Below are positions 1 to 8,887 of a DNA stretch of 64,000 bases, one piece after another. Made by a program: the position numbers and the translations under genes. The DNA is from Gillisella taibaishanensis (GTDB lineage: Bacteria > Pseudomonadota > Alphaproteobacteria > Rhizobiales > Rhizobiaceae). Numbering within the stretch: the stretch's first letter is position 1; every line of letters begins with the position of its first letter. The DNA is taken from NCBI RefSeq assembly GCF_001938985.1, contig NZ_MKIN01000026.1, positions 1 through 64,000 on the forward strand, given 5' to 3'. The notes below the pieces were generated by a model. The model was not told the DNA's origin. It made no database searches and saw only the letters and a list, made by a program, of their open reading frames with translations.

Positions 1-1
1 G

Positions 2-1654
2 AGCCAGCCTTCGGCCTCTGCGGAAGGCGCCGACAAGGTGAGATTAGCGCAGGGATCGTCGGATCGCAACCATATCAATGAATGGATGCGGCAGTTTGCC
101 TTCATCCCTGGCCAGCGCGCCGGCGCCGACTGGAATTTCGAGACACCGAGCACGGTGCCGCTCAACGTCACGCCATCGCTGATACAAATGCCGGGGGCGG
201 CCAAGCGCGAGCTTTACGAATATCCGGCCCGCATCAGCGATGTGAAGGAAGCCGAACAGGCAGAGACCTTCCGCATGCAGGCGGTGGAGGCCGATCATGA
301 GCGGGTGACGGGTAAGTCCAATGTCCGCTTTCTCGAAGCCGGCCGGCGCTTCACGCCCTATGAGGAGCCGCATCCCGAACATCAATACGAAGAGCATGTG
401 ATCACCAGCATCACCCACTGGGTGGTCGACCGCTCCTATGAGACGACGGAGAATGAACAGGAATATCGCAACGCGTTCGAAGCCATTCCCTCACGCGTGC
501 CGCTGACGCCGCATCGCGACACCAAGCGTCCGCGCATCGAAGGCGCGCAGGTGGCGATTGTTGCAGGTCCCTCCGGTGAAGAGATCCACACGGATCAGTA
601 TGGCCGCATCAAGGTCTGGTATCCCTGGGACCGGCGCGCCAAGAAGGATGGTTCCGACACCTGCTGGATCCGCGTCAACCAAGCTTGGGGCGGTGGCACC
701 TGGGGCGCACAGGTCATTCCCCGCATCGGCATGGAGGTGATGGTCTCGTTCGTTGATGGCGATCCGGACCGGCCTCTGGTCATTGGCGTCGTGCCCAATC
801 CGAAGAACCCCGTGCCTTACGATCTTCCCGCCAACAAGACCCGAATGGTGCTGCGCTCCAACACCCACAAGGGCAGCGGCTTCAACGAGATGACCTTCGA
901 AGATGAGAACGGCAAGGAGAACATGTTCTTCCATGCCCAGAAGGATCAGACCACTCGAGTGCGCAATGACCGCACCAAACGCATCGACCGGCATGAAGTG
1001 GCCTCCATCGGTGGCAACCGTGCCGTGGAAGTCGCTGGTAACCAGAAGCATGAAATCGGCGGCTCGGTGAACACCGTCGTTGGCGGCACGGGACCGATGG
1101 CGATGGCTCTCATGGGTGCAGTCCAGGGGATTTCTGGCCACACTGCGGGCCTTCTTGCTCAAGCTGGCCAGATTGCGGGCGGTGGCGGTCCTGGTCTGGC
1201 AAGCTTTGCCACAACGTTGGCATCGTCTGCGCTAGGCTTCCTTGGTGCGGGTGGTTTGATGGCTCGCGAAGGTGTGGTGGATGGCTCAAATCCCCGTACC
1301 GACGCTGGTACCGCTCTTGCAGGGTCCGGGACAGGCGTTGGTGATGACGCTGCTGGTCTCTTTCCGATGCCCGGCATCATGAACACCATCGTCGGTGCCT
1401 TCAAATCCGATACGATCGGCGTGGCACGCGCCGAGCAGATCGGTGTCAGTAAGGTTACCAATGTCGGACAGACTTCGCTTGAAAGCGTCGGCAAGTTCAA
1501 GAAGATCGCCGTCGGCGAAGAATTCGTCATCGAGTGCGGGGATTCCAAGTTCATCATGAAGTCGAACGGGGAAGTGATCATCCTTGGCAAGACGTTCAAT
1601 TTCGTGGCGACGGACCACTTCCAGCTGCGCGGCACCCCAATTGATCTGAACTGA
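2..1654 (+). CDS. vgrG: Type VI secretion tip protein VgrG (5' end outside window)
   Basis: VgrG trimers form the spike tip of the T6SS tail tube and carry effectors into target cells. The reading frame is open from the first bases, so the true start lies upstream; the GTG at 38 is internal. The gp5-like OB-fold is encoded around nt 545-800 (sequence ending in DGDPDRPLVIGVV), followed by the degenerate beta-helix repeats. A Gly/Ala-rich hydrophobic insert lies at about nt 1084-1260, and the C-terminal stretch (nt 1430-1650) returns to spike-like repeats (ECGDSKFIMKSNGEVIILG). It is the first visible gene of a four-gene cargo operon, with the DUF2169 gene starting 10 nt downstream. The family call is firm; which apparatus it serves cannot be seen here. 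Confidence 0.93.
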   Translation, partial: SQPSASAEGADKVRLAQGSSDRNHINEWMRQFAFIPGQRAGADWNFETPSTVPLNVTPSLIQMPGAAKRELYEYPARISDVKEAEQAETFRMQAVEADHERVTGKSNVRFLEAGRRFTPYEEPHPEHQYEEHVITSITHWVVDRSYETTENEQEYRNAFEAIPSRVPLTPHRDTKRPRIEGAQVAIVAGPSGEEIHTDQYGRIKVWYPWDRRAKKDGSDTCWIRVNQAWGGGTWGAQVIPRIGMEVMVSFVDGDPDRPLVIGVVPNPKNPVPYDLPANKTRMVLRSNTHKGSGFNEMTFEDENGKENMFFHAQKDQTTRVRNDRTKRIDRHEVASIGGNRAVEVAGNQKHEIGGSVNTVVGGTGPMAMALMGAVQGISGHTAGLLAQAGQIAGGGGPGLASFATTLASSALGFLGAGGLMAREGVVDGSNPRTDAGTALAGSGTGVGDDAAGLFPMPGIMNTIVGAFKSDTIGVARAEQIGVSKVTNVGQTSLESVGKFKKIAVGEEFVIECGDSKFIMKSNGEVIILGKTFNFVATDHFQLRGTPIDLN

Positions 1655-1664
1655 GGAGAGGCAG

Positions 1665-2792
1665 GTGGAACTGATCAACCGCCTCCCGTTCCCGGCCATG
1701 GCGTTCAGGCAATTCGATGCCGAAGGCAACCTGGATTGCATCGTCTCGATGCGTGGAACCTTCCTGCATGTTCAGGATGACATGCTTGACATCGCCCCTC
1801 AGCAGGAGAGCTTTCAATGGGAAGATGCCTATGAAGGCGACCCCCACGCCAGCGTCATGCTGCGGCAATCCGATCTGACGCCTGACAAGCCGGGCACCGA
1901 CGTCACCTTCCTTGGAAACGCCCATGCTCCTGATGGCAAGCCTGCCACGTCGTGGCAATCGAGCCTTCGCGTCGGCTCCGTCTCCAAGACCGTTGAGGTG
2001 CATGGTGAGCGCTACTGGCAGCCCAAAATTCGGGAGAAGTGGGCGGGTTTTTCCGCCAAGGAACCCAAGCGGGTCATCAAAGATTGGGAATTGACGCAAG
2101 CACAGCCGACAGACATGGTGCCACTATGTTGGTCGAAAGCTTTTGGCGGCTCGATCCCAGGTACAGGCGATCCGGAAAAGGACACTCCTGTGGACGTCGA
2201 GCGCCGTAATCCGCTCGGCTGCGGTATTGTCAACTTGGATATGGCCCATGATGTCGGACCTGTTCCAGCGCCGCAGATCACCCACGTCGGCCAGAGCCTG
2301 GACTGGCGCGAGCGATACGAGCCGCAAGGGTTCGGATTTGTCTCTCCCTGGTGGAGATCACGACAGCAATATGCTGGCACCTATGACGAAGCCTGGCTGA
2401 ATGAGCGGCACCCGCTTCTTCCGCGCGATTTCGATCCTCGGTTTTGGCAATGCGCTCATCCCGATCTGATCGCAACACCACACCTTACCGGAGACGAGGC
2501 CTACCAACTCGATCATCTTCATCCGCGCTTTGCCCAAGCACGAGGCCGCCTGCCTGGACTGACATTCGGGGTCCACTGTCAGCGCGAAGATCGTGATGAT
2601 TGGCAGGTTCTCAAGCTCGACGGTGTGCATTTCGACTGGCGCTCGAAGGAAACCGTCATGCTGACCTGGCGGGTTCGATTCCCCCTTCCAGACGCTGGCG
2701 AAACGACGCTCACGTTGACTCGTGTTCGCGTGAAAGCCACGCCTGAAGCGTCCGTAGCTTCACCCGCCAGCCAAGCCACGGAGGACGCATGA
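1665..2792 (+). CDS. DUF2169 domain-containing T6SS effector adaptor
   Basis: A 375-residue DUF2169 protein. Proteins of this family sit between VgrG and PAAR-like/DUF4150 effectors and act as adaptors that load the effector onto the spike; in Agrobacterium this gene order is well established. GTG start with a GAGGAGAGGCAG ribosome-binding region just upstream. No signal peptide or membrane segment is evident, in keeping with a cytosolic loading factor. The stop overlaps the start of the DUF4150 effector gene by 4 nt (ATGA), which indicates translational coupling. The adaptor role is inferred from family and position. Confidence 0.88.
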   Translation: MELINRLPFPAMAFRQFDAEGNLDCIVSMRGTFLHVQDDMLDIAPQQESFQWEDAYEGDPHASVMLRQSDLTPDKPGTDVTFLGNAHAPDGKPATSWQSSLRVGSVSKTVEVHGERYWQPKIREKWAGFSAKEPKRVIKDWELTQAQPTDMVPLCWSKAFGGSIPGTGDPEKDTPVDVERRNPLGCGIVNLDMAHDVGPVPAPQITHVGQSLDWRERYEPQGFGFVSPWWRSRQQYAGTYDEAWLNERHPLLPRDFDPRFWQCAHPDLIATPHLTGDEAYQLDHLHPRFAQARGRLPGLTFGVHCQREDRDDWQVLKLDGVHFDWRSKETVMLTWRVRFPLPDAGETTLTLTRVRVKATPEASVASPASQATEDA

Positions 2793-4255
2793 GTATTCCC
2801 CGCGACCCTTATCTCGGTGAACCTGGCTATCCGGAGCCATGGACCACGAAGCAACCGCGTGAAGGCCTTCGCGATCTCGACGAAGCCAAAATCGTCTCGC
2901 TGTCCCCGGATGTGTGTTGGACGCCTTGCGGATCGTCGGTCGTTGCTGTCCCCTACCCCATCGTCGATTTCTGCGGACATGACGAAGGCTATACCTCCTC
3001 GGTTCGCTTCACGGGCAAGAAGGCCATGGTCATGCGGTCCCGCACGGCCCATGTGCACAACGACAAGCCTGGCACCAAAAAGGGTGTGAAGTCTGGAACG
3101 GTCGGTGACGTTTGCGAACCGGTTGGACACGCTGACCAGGTTCGAGCAGAGGGGTCTCACGTCATTCGTCATCTCGACCGGTTCAAGATGAACAAGGGCA
3201 ACACCGATGGTGAAGCGCTGTTTGTGCGCGACACCTCGACCTATGCCCCTCCTGTCAATGATGATCCGGTTCCTGGGTCGTTGCGCGCTGTTGAAGTGGC
3301 CGATGCGTCTGATCCAAAGAAGACGGCGACCGATGCTGGCGGGTCAGGGGGGGCCACCCTTGGCTTCCTCGCTCCCGCAGCAGCACGTGCTATTACCGCA
3401 GCTGGCGGAAGCGGCGTCGCGACAGGTGGTGGAGCGGCTGCAGCGACTGGCGGATCAACAGCAGGTGGAGCTGCTGCGGCAGGAGCTGGTGTTGGCTTGG
3501 GAACTGTGCTGGCTGGCATAGGTGTATTTGCCGTTGGTATGCTGTTTCCGACCAACAAATCCAATTTTTCAGACTTCGTTCCACAGGATGAATTTGAGCG
3601 GCAGAAAATTTCGGATGCACAAAAACGGATCACCAACTTGCCGTTTTGGGACAGTGGCTCCTCGGTCCGCGACGACACAATCGCGGAACTCCTTCGTAGA
3701 AGGCAGACAGTGCCAAAACCTCAAGTCGCTCCACTCCCCCAGTCCGAAACTGTTCGGATTGCAGAGCGGGATGAATATCGCAAAAAATGTCAGGTTGATC
3801 GCTACGCCAAGATGAAAAACATCTGCGGTCAATATAGCATGCAGGCACATCATATTGTGCCGGATTGGACTTTGCGATACGACCGGCGACGAGCATCAGA
3901 TGCGAGAATACCAAACATGCCCAGTTTGGATGATGGCATGAGCATTTGTGTTTTGGGGAACGCCTCCACGGACGGCACCGAGCATAATCAAGGACATGCT
4001 GCAGACGACACTATACAAACGGTAGGCGAGCGGTCTAATCCGAAATATACTGCAACACTTAATCAGGTTAAAGTAATTTCCATAGCCGCAATGATAAAAG
4101 TACGGCCTGATTGCGCTAAGCAAATTGTCGAAGCCGTCAATAAGCAGTTCGCAGGGAACAACCCCAATCAGCTTCTGAGAGCCAAAAGACTTCCCCCGTT
4201 ACCAAACGAAACAGTCAAGGCGCTTAAAAGTGGCGCTATTCGCTCGCTTCCTTAA
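2789..4255 (+). CDS. T6SS effector: DUF4150 (PAAR-like) N-terminus with C-terminal AHH/HNH-type nuclease toxin
   Basis: A 488-residue modular effector. Residues about 35-135 match DUF4150 (SLSPDVCWTP, VPYPIVDF), a PAAR-like tip domain. Residues 185-235 are Gly/Ala/Thr-rich and lead into a single hydrophobic segment (about 235-253). The C-terminal ~160 residues hold a QAHHIVPDW motif (H354, H355) and a downstream TEHNQGH (H399, H403), as in AHH/HNH (EndoVII-like) nucleases, so DNA cleavage in the target cell is the likely activity. Base composition becomes visibly more AT-rich after about nt 3500, continuing into the next gene, which suggests a swapped-in toxin tip. The nuclease assignment rests on motifs only. 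Confidence 0.85.
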   Translation: MSIPRDPYLGEPGYPEPWTTKQPREGLRDLDEAKIVSLSPDVCWTPCGSSVVAVPYPIVDFCGHDEGYTSSVRFTGKKAMVMRSRTAHVHNDKPGTKKGVKSGTVGDVCEPVGHADQVRAEGSHVIRHLDRFKMNKGNTDGEALFVRDTSTYAPPVNDDPVPGSLRAVEVADASDPKKTATDAGGSGGATLGFLAPAAARAITAAGGSGVATGGGAAAATGGSTAGGAAAAGAGVGLGTVLAGIGVFAVGMLFPTNKSNFSDFVPQDEFERQKISDAQKRITNLPFWDSGSSVRDDTIAELLRRRQTVPKPQVAPLPQSETVRIAERDEYRKKCQVDRYAKMKNICGQYSMQAHHIVPDWTLRYDRRRASDARIPNMPSLDDGMSICVLGNASTDGTEHNQGHAADDTIQTVGERSNPKYTATLNQVKVISIAAMIKVRPDCAKQIVEAVNKQFAGNNPNQLLRAKRLPPLPNETVKALKSGAIRSLP

Positions 4256-4267
4256 AGGAGTTATATT

Positions 4268-5353
4268 GTGATCGCATTCACACGTGCCGCCGCGTCGTCC
4301 CCTGACACCCTGATGGTTTCTGCGGTTTTGGATGAAGAACATAACGATGAAGCTATTTATGAAGCTGCAGCGAGGGTGTTCCAATACGAACACAAAAACG
4401 ATCCGGATCGACGGTGGTATTTTGATGATCTTGATCTGAGCGTGCAGAGCATTGCTTATATAAATGACACTCAGATATCTCCCCCTTCGTCACATTTCTC
4501 GCTTCTAGGAGCGGAAGGTGATGTTTGTCATATAGTGAAACCAAGCCATAGTGTCGAACGCATCAAAGGTGCTGGCACAGCTTATCCAGAATCCAAATTT
4601 TACGGAAAAGTTTTTAAGCTTATCCAGATCGAAGACCGTTTATACGTCTGTGGAAGTGGCGGTCAAATATACGTCCGCCGGAAATACGACAGTTGGGGAT
4701 TGCTGACTGATGCGGTAATATTTGATCCTGATGCTCATGTTAAACTGATGGAAAACGCTCCAAACACCGAAGACCCCGGTTTTTTGGAATGGCTTTTAAA
4801 AACACAAGAAGAAGAGCCAAGAAACTTGTTTTTTAACGACGTGAAAGGCCTCAGTAAAAATGAAATATATCTGTGCGGGGAAGAAGGGGTAAAACCTGTC
4901 CTCTGTTACTGGGATGGGTCAAAAATTCACGAAATTAACGTCTATCTACCTGAGGCAGCGCTAACTGGTATCTATATCGAGAACTCTGACAGTGTGTGGG
5001 TCTGCGGGCGTGAGGGAGTTCTTCTGCACGGCAGCTACGCAAGGGGATTTGCTCCTGTCAGTCTAAATACTCAGCTCAATTTGTTTCACATGATAACGCC
5101 CTATCGCGGCAAACTGGTTATGCCTGCCAGTGTGCGCCCCGGTGGCCTGTACGAGTATGATCCCAAAACGGGTGACTTTGGAAAGTTCGATCCGCCTCTG
5201 CCTCGCCTCCGCAGCCGAGATGATCCAAAGTCCATTGATGGTGGACCTTTCTTCGCGCAAGCGGTCGGAGACGTCCTATGGGTTGTCGCGTCAAAAGATA
5301 TTTTCAGGTTCGATGGCAAGGAGTGGGAGCGGATTGATCATCCCGATCTGTGA
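4268..5353 (+). CDS. Putative immunity protein, beta-propeller-like repeats
   Basis: A 361-residue protein immediately after the toxin gene (12-nt gap, GTG start, AAAGGAG ribosome-binding site overlapping the toxin's end). It has repeated strand-rich units with recurring aromatic or Cys-Gly signatures: LYVCGSGGQIYV, IYLCGEEGVKPVLCYWDG, VWVCGREGVLLHG, LYEYDPKTGDF, IFRFDGKEWERI. These resemble blades of a WD/Kelch-type propeller. No signal peptide is seen, as expected for an immunity protein that neutralises a cytoplasmic nuclease. AT-rich like the toxin tip. Function is inferred from position; no named immunity family was recognised. Confidence 0.65.
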   Translation: MIAFTRAAASSPDTLMVSAVLDEEHNDEAIYEAAARVFQYEHKNDPDRRWYFDDLDLSVQSIAYINDTQISPPSSHFSLLGAEGDVCHIVKPSHSVERIKGAGTAYPESKFYGKVFKLIQIEDRLYVCGSGGQIYVRRKYDSWGLLTDAVIFDPDAHVKLMENAPNTEDPGFLEWLLKTQEEEPRNLFFNDVKGLSKNEIYLCGEEGVKPVLCYWDGSKIHEINVYLPEAALTGIYIENSDSVWVCGREGVLLHGSYARGFAPVSLNTQLNLFHMITPYRGKLVMPASVRPGGLYEYDPKTGDFGKFDPPLPRLRSRDDPKSIDGGPFFAQAVGDVLWVVASKDIFRFDGKEWERIDHPDL

Positions 5354-6052
5354 GTAGGCTGCTCGCCGAGACCGTAATGCTGTGGTATCTGCTGCTCAAC
5401 ATCCGGTGGTTGGCTACGAGTTTCCAGTTCAAAAGTCCTGTCGGATTTCGACCGGAAAGTGAAATGACGAATAGCAAGAATGAAAGACCTCCTGGGAATG
5501 TCTCGTCAATGCAGTCAGATCAGGGTCATGGAGGCTGTTTTCACGATGAGGCCATGTACACCATCAATCGGATAGAAACGAGCCGACATCGTCAAAATGC
5601 TTGGCTGGTCCATTTAACCAGTGCTGGAAAGACAGCTCGGCGTATGGCCGAAGAAGAGCGCATCCGAATGGTGCTCGCCGTCGAAAACGGCCAAGACCCG
5701 GCCCTGCGCCGTCGACAAGCTGTTCAGTTGCACAGGAAGTTCTCGACAGACGACACATCTGACTGACTGGCACTGGCGAGACTGGTCGCGATGTCGAACA
5801 CTAGCGGAATTTTTTCACTGTGATCACCTCGACCTGGTTCTTCCCATTAATTATCTTTCACGAGTAAGGAGCAACTTCGCCCTTGAAAGGCTATAGGTAG
5901 GATGCGCCAAGAAATCGCCTTCAGCGGAATCAAACCGGCGCCCCCTCAGTAGACCAGCTAAGCCCCTGAAATGAGATCGTTTTGGCGTAATCTAGTTTCC
6001 TAATATTTGCGCCAGAGGCCAGTTCGGCTCGGCCGGAGTGTTCCGGCCGCTT
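5354..6052. other. Gap without a convincing gene
   Basis: About 700 nt between the immunity gene and the convergent anti-sigma gene. An open frame at 5350-5766 (+) starts on the stop of the immunity gene, but its product shows no recognisable domain and an erratic composition. No tRNA, clear terminator or insertion-sequence end was recognised. Confidence 0.5.
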
Positions 6053-6832
6053 CTATAGCGATGTTGCCACTTGTGCTTTCGCAAGGTCGGCAATGGAGTG
6101 AAGATCGGCCGCAGGGAGCGAACCCACCAGGCTGAATCCCATTCCATTATTCGCCCAACTCCAACCTCTGACACTGGCATCCGAGTTCGCCACCATCGGT
6201 TTATCCTGATCGACCTGCATCCGCCGGGTCAACATGACAAGCCGACTTCCCTTGTCGTTGTCGTACATCAGCATGAGTCCTGGACCATGGGCGGTTGGGA
6301 CCACGCGTCCACCCATCAGGCGATATCCGGACTTGCTCAAGTCCGGCAAAACGGTCAGCGCACCCAGAGTGTCGGAAGCGAGCTGCTTGAGACTGTCGGT
6401 CCCGTCAGCCCGAACCTCGACAGGACGGATCCTGTCCGAAGCAAAGACGCCGTAGCTGGCGGATGCTTCCTGCGCCAGAGCTGCAACGCCTTCTGTGGCG
6501 GGAATGGAAAGACCCTTAAGAGTCCAGCCCCCGGTCGCACCTATCGCGAGGATAATTGCCGCGGCCGCGGCCATCCGCCAAAACGACGGCGCTGTATTCG
6601 CTGCGCGGTTTGCAGCAATGTTCGCGAGATTAAGCCGGCTTGGTATTGGTTCCCTGGCGACGGGGTCCAATGATGCCCTCAGCATCAAGGATTGCCTCTC
6701 GTAGGCAGCAACTCGCATGGAAGCGTCGGGGTTGGTCAGGAGGTATTCGGCGACGTCGCCGCAACGTTCTGGAGATAGCGCCTTGTCGACATAGGCCTGC
6801 AAATCGTCTTCCGTTATGGGTTTCCTGGTCAT
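6053..6832 (-). CDS. Membrane-anchored anti-sigma factor
   Basis: A 259-residue protein partnered with the ECF sigma gene, whose stop it overlaps by 4 nt. The N-terminal ~80 residues (ITEDDLQAYVDKALSPER) form the usual cytoplasmic sigma-binding helical segment, followed by one membrane segment at about 84-104 and a ~155-residue extracytoplasmic domain. The HxxxCxxC zinc motif of ZAS-type anti-sigma factors is absent, so this is a zinc-less version. It probably holds the sigma factor at the membrane until an envelope signal is received. Last gene of the operon. Confidence 0.82.
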   Translation of the reverse strand: MTRKPITEDDLQAYVDKALSPERCGDVAEYLLTNPDASMRVAAYERQSLMLRASLDPVAREPIPSRLNLANIAANRAANTAPSFWRMAAAAAIILAIGATGGWTLKGLSIPATEGVAALAQEASASYGVFASDRIRPVEVRADGTDSLKQLASDTLGALTVLPDLSKSGYRLMGGRVVPTAHGPGLMLMYDNDKGSRLVMLTRRMQVDQDKPMVANSDASVRGWSWANNGMGFSLVGSLPAADLHSIADLAKAQVATSL

Positions 6833-7356
6833 TTGACCCTCCTGAGATGGGAACCGCCAACTCTAACGCCGGTCGGAGAGCTTTCGAGAAGTATACGTAA
6901 CTGTTCACGCGCGCGAGATAATCTGGACATCACGGTACCAACAGGAACGGCGAGAATTTTCGCTGCCTCGACGTATGAAAGATCCTCGACCGATATAAGC
7001 AAGAGAACGCTTCGATGATCGGGTGGCAAAAGCTCGATCACCGACATGACTTCCTTGCCATAGACCGTTTGCTCTTGCGTAGCTTCGCTGGCCCCGCTCG
7101 CTTCAGGCATATCCTCGAGAGCCACCATATTTCCGCGGCGGGCCTTCTGTCGCAGGCGGTTCACGGCGAGATTGTGCAGGATTGCAAAGACCCAAGAGCG
7201 CGCGTTGTCGTCACGGCGGCGGCTCCAGTTCGCGACCACCCGCTCAAGGCAGTCCTGCACAATGTCGTCGGAGGCCTCGACGTCTCCAAGAAGACCTCGA
7301 GCGTAGCGACGGAGCGCCGGAATCATCGGCTCCACTTGCAACAGCATGTCGTCCAT
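6829..7356 (-). CDS. ECF (sigma-70 family) RNA polymerase sigma factor
   Basis: A 175-residue ECF sigma factor with region 2 at the N-terminus (ASDDIVQDCLERVV, ARSWVFAILHNLAVNRLRQ) and region 4.2 at the C-terminus (LPPDHRSVLLLISVEDLSYVEAAKILAVPVGTVMSRLSRAREQL split over two helices). The ATG at 7356 is preferred over an upstream in-frame ATG at 7389, because the family normally begins a few residues before region 2. It overlaps the anti-sigma gene by 4 nt and lies 54 nt after the YVTN protein gene in the same direction, so it is probably co-transcribed with the two exported proteins it may regulate. Confidence 0.9.
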   Translation of the reverse strand: MDDMLLQVEPMIPALRRYARGLLGDVEASDDIVQDCLERVVANWSRRRDDNARSWVFAILHNLAVNRLRQKARRGNMVALEDMPEASGASEATQEQTVYGKEVMSVIELLPPDHRSVLLLISVEDLSYVEAAKILAVPVGTVMSRLSRAREQLRILLESSPTGVRVGGSHLRRVK

Positions 7357-7409
7357 CAGCGATCTCCAGATGGGCGACCCGCATAGCACGCGGATCGCCT
7401 TGTAAGCTA

Positions 7410-8870
7410 CTATTCGGCTTGGACCTGCACGACGTCGCCAGGCTTGTCATCGACCGAGGATGCGACGACCAGATACTGGCGCTCGTCCTTGCGCTTGGAC
7501 TCGACGATCTGCCTGATGGGGCCGACCGCGTTGACGATCGCCGAGCCTGCCGGGTTCGTCATGAAGTTCGACAGACCCTGTAGTGGACCTGAGCCATCCG
7601 GCTTGCCGGACAAAGCCAGGACGTATGGCTTCTTCGGATCGAGCCCAGTCACGGAAGCCTGGAGGACCTGCGTCAGTCCCTGGTCAAACAGCGTGACTGT
7701 GGATGGCGTATCCTTTGATCCTTTATGACCTTTGGCGGCAAGTTTCAGATGAGCTGCCTCGCCTGCCTTGCCGAGCGGCACCAGATTTGCCAGGCCATCG
7801 CCTTCCGGCACGGCGTTCGGGACATAGGCGACTGCCTGCGGCGCCTGACCAATCGGAATGTTGGCGATGACCTTGTTGGTAAGCGTGTCGATGACCGCGA
7901 ACTGATCCGCATTTTCCAGTCCGACATAGACGCGGGTGCCGTCGCCCGATGGCCAGATGCCGTGCGGTAGGTTACCGACCGGAATGGTCGCGACCTGCTC
8001 AAAGGTGTCGGTACGGAAAACCTTCACCTCGTTCAGTCCTCCGATAGTCACATAGGCGAAGTTCCCCTTCTTGTTGGTGACGAGATTGACGTGGTTGGTT
8101 ATTGGGCCGGTATCGAGCGTCTTGATCAGGTCGAAGGGTGCCTGCGCGTTGAAGACCTGCGTCTTGCCGACATCCTTTAGCGTGAACCAAACCTGCTTGC
8201 CATCGGCAGAGGCGGCAATGTTCGGGCAGAATGGGCTTTCCTGCTTCACATGACCGACGATCTGATGGTCGGCGACGGACACCACGACCGTTTCCGGATT
8301 GAAAGAGGAGCAAATGTAGCCGTATTTCCCATCGGGCGAGAAAATCTGCATGCCGGGACCGGAGGGCACCTTGATCTGTGCCTTCTCCAGGAATGTCGAG
8401 GCGTCGATGACCGAGATATAGTCCTCACCGCGAACTGTCACCCAAACTTCCTTGCCGTCGGGGGTGAAGAATGCCTCATGCGGCGACCGCCCCACATAAG
8501 TCGTGTGCTTCACTACATTCGTGGCGGTGTCGATAAAGGTCACGGAATTGGAGCCGATGGAGACGACCGCAAGCGTCTTGTGGTCTGGAGAGAACCCCAT
8601 CCCATGAACCAGGACCTGACCCTTGTAAAGCGGACTGAGGTTTCCGGGCTGCGGATCTCCGAGCTTGATGACGCCGAGCAGCTTGTTGGTCGAGGGGTCG
8701 CTTACGGACACGGTGTTCGAAAACTGCTCTGCCGCATAGACGCGGTCCTTCCCGCTGACTGGGATGTCCGGATCGGAAGAGGCTCCGGGAGCCTGGCCAG
8801 CGAAGACCGAAATGGGCGCAAGGATGCTGCCCGCCAACAGAGTGGCGGCGATGGATGCTCGGATATTCAT
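7410..8870 (-). CDS. Exported YVTN/YncE-type beta-propeller protein
   Basis: A 486-residue secreted protein. The N-terminal signal peptide (about 1-24) ends near SVFA-GQ. It is followed by YVTN-type blades, seen as repeats such as NTVSVSDPSTNKLLGVIKLG, NSVTFIDTATNVVKHT, DYISVIDASTFLEKAQI and QFAVIDTLTNKVIANIPIG. The last ~130 residues lie outside the propeller and have no recognised family. It starts 17 nt downstream of the DUF305 gene, so the two exported proteins are co-expressed. Related periplasmic YncE-type proteins occur with metal and oxidative-stress functions; the substrate here is unknown. Confidence 0.8.
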   Translation of the reverse strand: MNIRASIAATLLAGSILAPISVFAGQAPGASSDPDIPVSGKDRVYAAEQFSNTVSVSDPSTNKLLGVIKLGDPQPGNLSPLYKGQVLVHGMGFSPDHKTLAVVSIGSNSVTFIDTATNVVKHTTYVGRSPHEAFFTPDGKEVWVTVRGEDYISVIDASTFLEKAQIKVPSGPGMQIFSPDGKYGYICSSFNPETVVVSVADHQIVGHVKQESPFCPNIAASADGKQVWFTLKDVGKTQVFNAQAPFDLIKTLDTGPITNHVNLVTNKKGNFAYVTIGGLNEVKVFRTDTFEQVATIPVGNLPHGIWPSGDGTRVYVGLENADQFAVIDTLTNKVIANIPIGQAPQAVAYVPNAVPEGDGLANLVPLGKAGEAAHLKLAAKGHKGSKDTPSTVTLFDQGLTQVLQASVTGLDPKKPYVLALSGKPDGSGPLQGLSNFMTNPAGSAIVNAVGPIRQIVESKRKDERQYLVVASSVDDKPGDVVQVQAE

Positions 8871-8887
8871 GTTGATTGCCTCTTCAG

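Noticed and set aside
5350..5766. Open frame of 138 codons starting on the immunity-gene stop
   Set aside because: No recognisable domain, irregular composition and no independent ribosome-binding site; treated as non-coding gap.
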